56,561 nt of DNA from a virus: the IMG/VR virus record IMGVR_UViG_3300031539_000035, positions 1-56,561 of that record, one strand, 5' to 3'. Made by a program: the position numbers and the translations under genes. The notes beneath the pieces were generated by a model, which searched no databases, was not told where the DNA came from, and saw only the letters and a program-made list of their open reading frames with translations. This document shows positions 54,235 through 56,561 of the stretch, piece by piece. Positions within the stretch are counted from its first letter, which is position 1. Each line of letters opens with the position of its first letter.

Positions 54235-54439
54235 TAGTTTGGCGGCGCGGAGGACGACCAGGTGCTCGCCGCACCCGCCGCCACTGGCCTGAAGCGAATA
54301 CTGCTGTGGAAAGTAATTGGTGGCGTCCTGACGAACGGCGCCACAGCACAGGCCACACCCAAAGCGCACCCGAAGGGGTGCAACCGGGCCGGGACTAGTG
54401 ACGCTGGCGCCCGGCCCGGAGAGAACAGGGAGGGTAAAC
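54235..54439 (+). other. 205-base structured non-coding stretch
   Basis: Contains hairpin GCACCC/GGGTGC (near 54366-54380) and a perfect 10-bp inverted repeat CCGGGCCGGG/CCCGGCCCGG (54384-54393, 54410-54419). Its end resembles the leader elements at 55024 and 55357. No gene seen. Confidence 0.5.
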
Positions 54440-54637
54440 GTGTTGCACAAGATCACGAGCGAGTACGACGCGAACGAATCCTGGCTACATAACGCGATAG
54501 CGCGGGAAGGTCTGCGCTGGTTTCGGGCCGGCACGAAGTCGCCGCCGGCCCGCTTTGAGATGGGGCGAGCACAGGCCGCGCTGTGGCGTGCATGTAGCGA
54601 CCTGGACGCTTTTCTCAGAAAGGAGGAGGGACGATGA
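54440..54637 (+). CDS. Small hypothetical protein
   Basis: 65 residues from GTG 54440 (GGGAGGGTAAAC upstream). Helical; overlaps the next start. Confidence 0.5.
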   Translation: MLHKITSEYDANESWLHNAIAREGLRWFRAGTKSPPARFEMGRAQAALWRACSDLDAFLRKEEGR

Positions 54638-54903
54638 ATGCTCCGTGGCTAATGGCTGTCGAGGAAGACTCGTACCGAGAGAGCGTGCGGCTACGGGAGG
54701 AGGTGGAGCGACTGGGAGTACGGGTGCGGCAGTTAGAGCACGCTCTGCGCGAGGCTGCGCGCAACGATGTTGTTTGGCGGGTTGGTGGGCCACCAAACAT
54801 CGCTGGCACCTACTATTGCCGGCGGTGTCTTGTTCCTGCCGGAAACCTGCACCGTTCGGGGTGTCTGTACGAGGTTTTGGGGGAGGAGGTTGGCGATGGC
54901 TGA
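54634..54903 (+). CDS. Coiled-coil protein with zinc site
   Basis: 89 residues. Coiled coil RLREEVERLGVRVRQLEHAL, then CRRC and HRSGC. AAGGAGGAGGG upstream. Related in layout to the 5716 and 6596 proteins. Confidence 0.55.
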   Translation: MNAPWLMAVEEDSYRESVRLREEVERLGVRVRQLEHALREAARNDVVWRVGGPPNIAGTYYCRRCLVPAGNLHRSGCLYEVLGEEVGDG

Positions 54904-55333
54904 CGAGTATCGATGCGAGACCTGCGCGCATTGGCGGGCACCGGTTAGGGGCAGCCGGCGCATGTGCCGCGTATATTGTCGTATGACCAGCTCCGTCCCC
55001 GAGTGTGAACACTACACCCCTGCGGGTGCGCTGGCGCCCGGCCCGGATAGCAGGAGGAGGTTGACGATGAACAAGGGTGGCATCTATGTCCGGCGGTATA
55101 TGCGAGAGGTTATCGAGGACCATCGTGACCCCCTCACTGGCGAGGTGAGCCTAAGCACTCTGGCCGAGGACGCCTGCCAACACGTTGACGGCTACGAGAA
55201 TGACGACATCCCCGAGCGGTACTTTGAGTTGGCATTCGAGGTTGACGAGAGTGATCGTCGCCAGCGAAGCGGACAGATTGGCTCGGCGCTCGGGCATCTG
55301 ATGCTGGGCCCGGATGATTGCCTAAGAGGCTAG
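54896..55333 (+). CDS. CETCAxW zinc protein fused through a repeat to a helical protein
   Basis: 145 residues from ATG 54896 (GGAGG seven bases upstream). Residues 7-40 hold CETCAHW...CRVYC...CEHY, paralogous to the gene cut by the window end. The frame then runs without a stop through the leader-type repeat (encoding TPAGALAPGPDSRRR) into a second part starting at ATG 55067, which has its own AGGAGGAGG. Either one fused protein or two products from nested starts. Confidence 0.55.
   Translation: MADEYRCETCAHWRAPVRGSRRMCRVYCRMTSSVPECEHYTPAGALAPGPDSRRRLTMNKGGIYVRRYMREVIEDHRDPLTGEVSLSTLAEDACQHVDGYENDDIPERYFELAFEVDESDRRQRSGQIGSALGHLMLGPDDCLRG
55024..55060 (+). repeat. Leader repeat R, copy b
   Basis: GGGTGC-GCTG-GCGCCC hairpin followed by GGCCCGGATAGCAGGAGGAGG, a structured strong RBS. 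Near-identical to 55357-55393. Confidence 0.7.
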
Positions 55334-55356
55334 TGACACCCCTTCGGGTGCACCAT

Positions 55357-55393
55357 GGGTGCGCTGGCGCCCGGCCCGGATAGCAGGAGGAGG
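55357..55393 (+). repeat. Leader repeat R, copy c
   Basis: Identical core to copy b; preceded by a CACCC/GGGTG hairpin (55337-55350). Leads the gene at 55398. A partial copy (GGCCCGGATAAGCAGGAGG) is at 55618-55640 and a related one at 54399-54435. Confidence 0.7.
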
Positions 55394-55397
55394 GAGA

Positions 55398-55580
55398 ATG
55401 AGTACACGGAATGTCTGGGCGGTGGTGTATGGTAACTACGGTCCTCCAGAAGTACATAGTTTGTGGGAAACTGAGGAACTAGCGCAGAAACGAGCTGACA
55501 TGTTGGGCAGTCCGTGGCGGCCAGAGCAGTGGGTCGTGGGGGGAGAGGATGAGGGGAAGCATGGACGCGAAAACTGTTGA
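55398..55580 (+). CDS. Small hypothetical protein
   Basis: 60 residues from ATG 55398. NVWAVVYGNYGPPEVHSLWE, alpha/beta. Follows leader repeat c. Unknown. Confidence 0.55.
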   Translation: MSTRNVWAVVYGNYGPPEVHSLWETEELAQKRADMLGSPWRPEQWVVGGEDEGKHGRENC

Positions 55581-55643
55581 GGCGCCGACGGTCGGCGAGG
55601 GCTGCGAGTGGCACGTTGGCCCGGATAAGCAGGAGGAGGGAAC

Positions 55644-56003
55644 GTGGACGCAGAGGGGTTAGAGGAGATTCGCGGGCGGTGTGAGGCGGCGACGCCGGGC
55701 CCGTGGCTTGCGAACTGGTGCATTGCCCACACGGGCACAACGATCATCAAGGAAATCGCGTACTTCAACCTCATCGGGGGCGGGCGCAATCTCGCCGAGC
55801 AGCATCCAGACCTTCAGGCGGACTGGGCATTCCTGCGCAATGTCCGGGACGACGTGCCACGGCTACTGTCCGAGGTCGAGCGCTTGCAGGCCGAGGTGGA
55901 GCGGTTGACGGCGGCGTTGCACCAGGAGCGGTGCGGGTACGCGATTCTGGGGGACCTCGTAGATGCCGGCGTTGAGGCCGCAAAGGAGGCCGGCGATGAG
56001 TGA
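55644..56003 (+). CDS. ATPGPW-type phage accessory protein (Ea22-like pattern)
   Basis: 119 residues from GTG 55644 (AGGAGGAGGGAAC upstream). IRGRCEAATPGPW, NLAEQHPDLQADWAFLRNVRDD and VPRLLSEVERLQAEVERL are the start, centre and coiled-coil end of a very common phage accessory family of unknown function. Confidence 0.65.
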   Translation: MDAEGLEEIRGRCEAATPGPWLANWCIAHTGTTIIKEIAYFNLIGGGRNLAEQHPDLQADWAFLRNVRDDVPRLLSEVERLQAEVERLTAALHQERCGYAILGDLVDAGVEAAKEAGDE

Positions 56004-56346
56004 CGAACATGCGTGCCGGATAGAACGGATACGGGACAGAGCCGGCCGCTTAGGCAATTCTGTCGCCTATAACTGGCCTATTCGCCACGTTGAGATCAGG
56101 GATTGCCTCGTTGAGCTGTACTACCTCCTCGCGGAGGTGGAGCGGCTGGAGCAGCGCAACCGCCTCGAAGCTACCGTGGTGGCTGCGGCGCTGGCAGAGC
56201 GGCGGGCCGAGTTGGACTACATGCGCATGAACGGGATTACATACCGAGTGTTCAGGAAGGCAGGGAGCCCAGAGATGGAGCGCGCCTATGACCTCGCCGT
56301 CGATGCGCTGCTCGCGTTCAACGGCGAGGAGGCCGGCGATGAGTGA
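55996..56346 (+). CDS. Helical hypothetical protein
   Basis: 116 residues from ATG 55996 (AAAGGAGGCCGGCG upstream), overlapping the previous gene. Coiled coil (LLAEVERLEQRNRLEATVVA). Unknown. Confidence 0.55.
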   Translation: MSDEHACRIERIRDRAGRLGNSVAYNWPIRHVEIRDCLVELYYLLAEVERLEQRNRLEATVVAAALAERRAELDYMRMNGITYRVFRKAGSPEMERAYDLAVDALLAFNGEEAGDE

Positions 56347-56561
56347 CGATCGCCGCTGCGAGACGTGTGCGGGGTGGCAGCCGCCGGTTAGGAGTTATGG
56401 GCGCTGGTGTGTCGTCTTGCGTCACCACACCGGACCGATCGACACGTGTGACCACTACCGTGAGGCGGACGTACAGTTCACCTGTGAGACGTGCGCACAT
56501 TGGGGTACGACGTTAGGTCTAACGCCGAGGCGTGTATGCGACCTACCGATGCCCACGCCTG
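56339..56561 (+). CDS. CETCAxW zinc protein, cut by window end
   Basis: Begins ATG 56339 (GAGGAGGCCGGCG upstream) and runs off the window. CETCAGWQPPVR...CVVL...CDHY parallels the 54896 protein, and a second unit (CETCAHWG...CDLP) follows, so the motif is internally repeated as well as duplicated between genes. Confidence 0.6.
   Translation, partial: MSDDRRCETCAGWQPPVRSYGRWCVVLRHHTGPIDTCDHYREADVQFTCETCAHWGTTLGLTPRRVCDLPMPTP

Noticed and set aside
55024-55060. Resemblance of GCTGGCGCC in leader repeats to the delta ribozyme core
   Set aside because: The double pseudoknot and downstream J4/2 elements are missing; treated as a leader hairpin.
1-56561. CRISPR arrays, insertion sequences, integrase or attachment sites
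   Set aside because: No regularly spaced repeats, no transposase or integrase motifs found on either strand; absence outside the window cannot be judged.

Overview
The window is the greater part of a tailed double-stranded DNA phage genome (Caudoviricetes, siphovirus-like: a 993-residue tape measure and a tail tube, no sheath gene), or of a closely related prophage. Apart from one antisense gene, every gene I accept lies on the + strand, tightly packed with ATGA/GTGA overlaps and GGAGG-type ribosome binding sites. The DNA is GC-rich. No integrase, rRNA or CRISPR array is visible. The host cannot be named; perfect sigma-70 promoters (TTGACA, 16-17 bp, TATAAT-like), a SpoVS-like protein and a Ro60 protein only say that it is bacterial.

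Layout. 1-5600: replication-side genes (helicase tail, zinc/TOPRIM primase), a lytic transglycosylase, a GIY-YIG homing endonuclease, a radical SAM protein and a zinc/HTH protein, closed by a terminator. 5.7-11.5 kb: small accessory genes, tiny membrane proteins, a PD-(D/E)XK nuclease, a PAPS-reductase-like protein, a recombination-directionality-factor-like protein and a SpoVS-like protein. 11.5-14.4 kb: a predicted three-way-junction RNA, then a promoter, a tRNA-mimicking Y-type RNA and the Ro60 (TROVE/vWA) gene, then a leaderless double-HTH regulator. 14.4-24 kb: HNH, small and large terminase, an orphan HigA-like antitoxin, a portal gene with a LAGLIDADG intein and a minor head gene with a second intein. 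24-48.6 kb: protease/scaffold, paired decoration proteins, capsid, paired beta-helix proteins, connectors, tail tube with propeller, chaperones, tape measure, tail and fiber proteins (collagen/C1q-like), a glycosyltransferase-methyltransferase, M23 peptidase, HNH-AP2 endonuclease, glycosidase-like protein and holin-like genes, closed by a terminator. 48.7-56.5 kb: two perfect promoters drive small orphan genes separated by structured RNAs.

Three systems stand out. (1) The second intein (22607-23560) carries no endonuclease domain in its own frame; a two-HTH, Vsr-like homing endonuclease is encoded on the opposite strand, codon on codon, with its own perfect promoter hidden in the codons of the intein's C-terminal splicing motifs. 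(2) The early operon after 48744 contains four covarying type II hammerhead ribozyme structures between genes, so the transcript is predicted to cut itself into shorter mRNAs that begin and end in hairpins. (3) A Y RNA/Ro60 pair sits under one strong promoter, and a possible second tRNA-like RNA lies near 53.8 kb. A tandem pair of hairpin-pseudoknot RNAs (52696-52808) and a short promoter-terminator RNA (23906-23969) add to an unusually RNA-rich phage.
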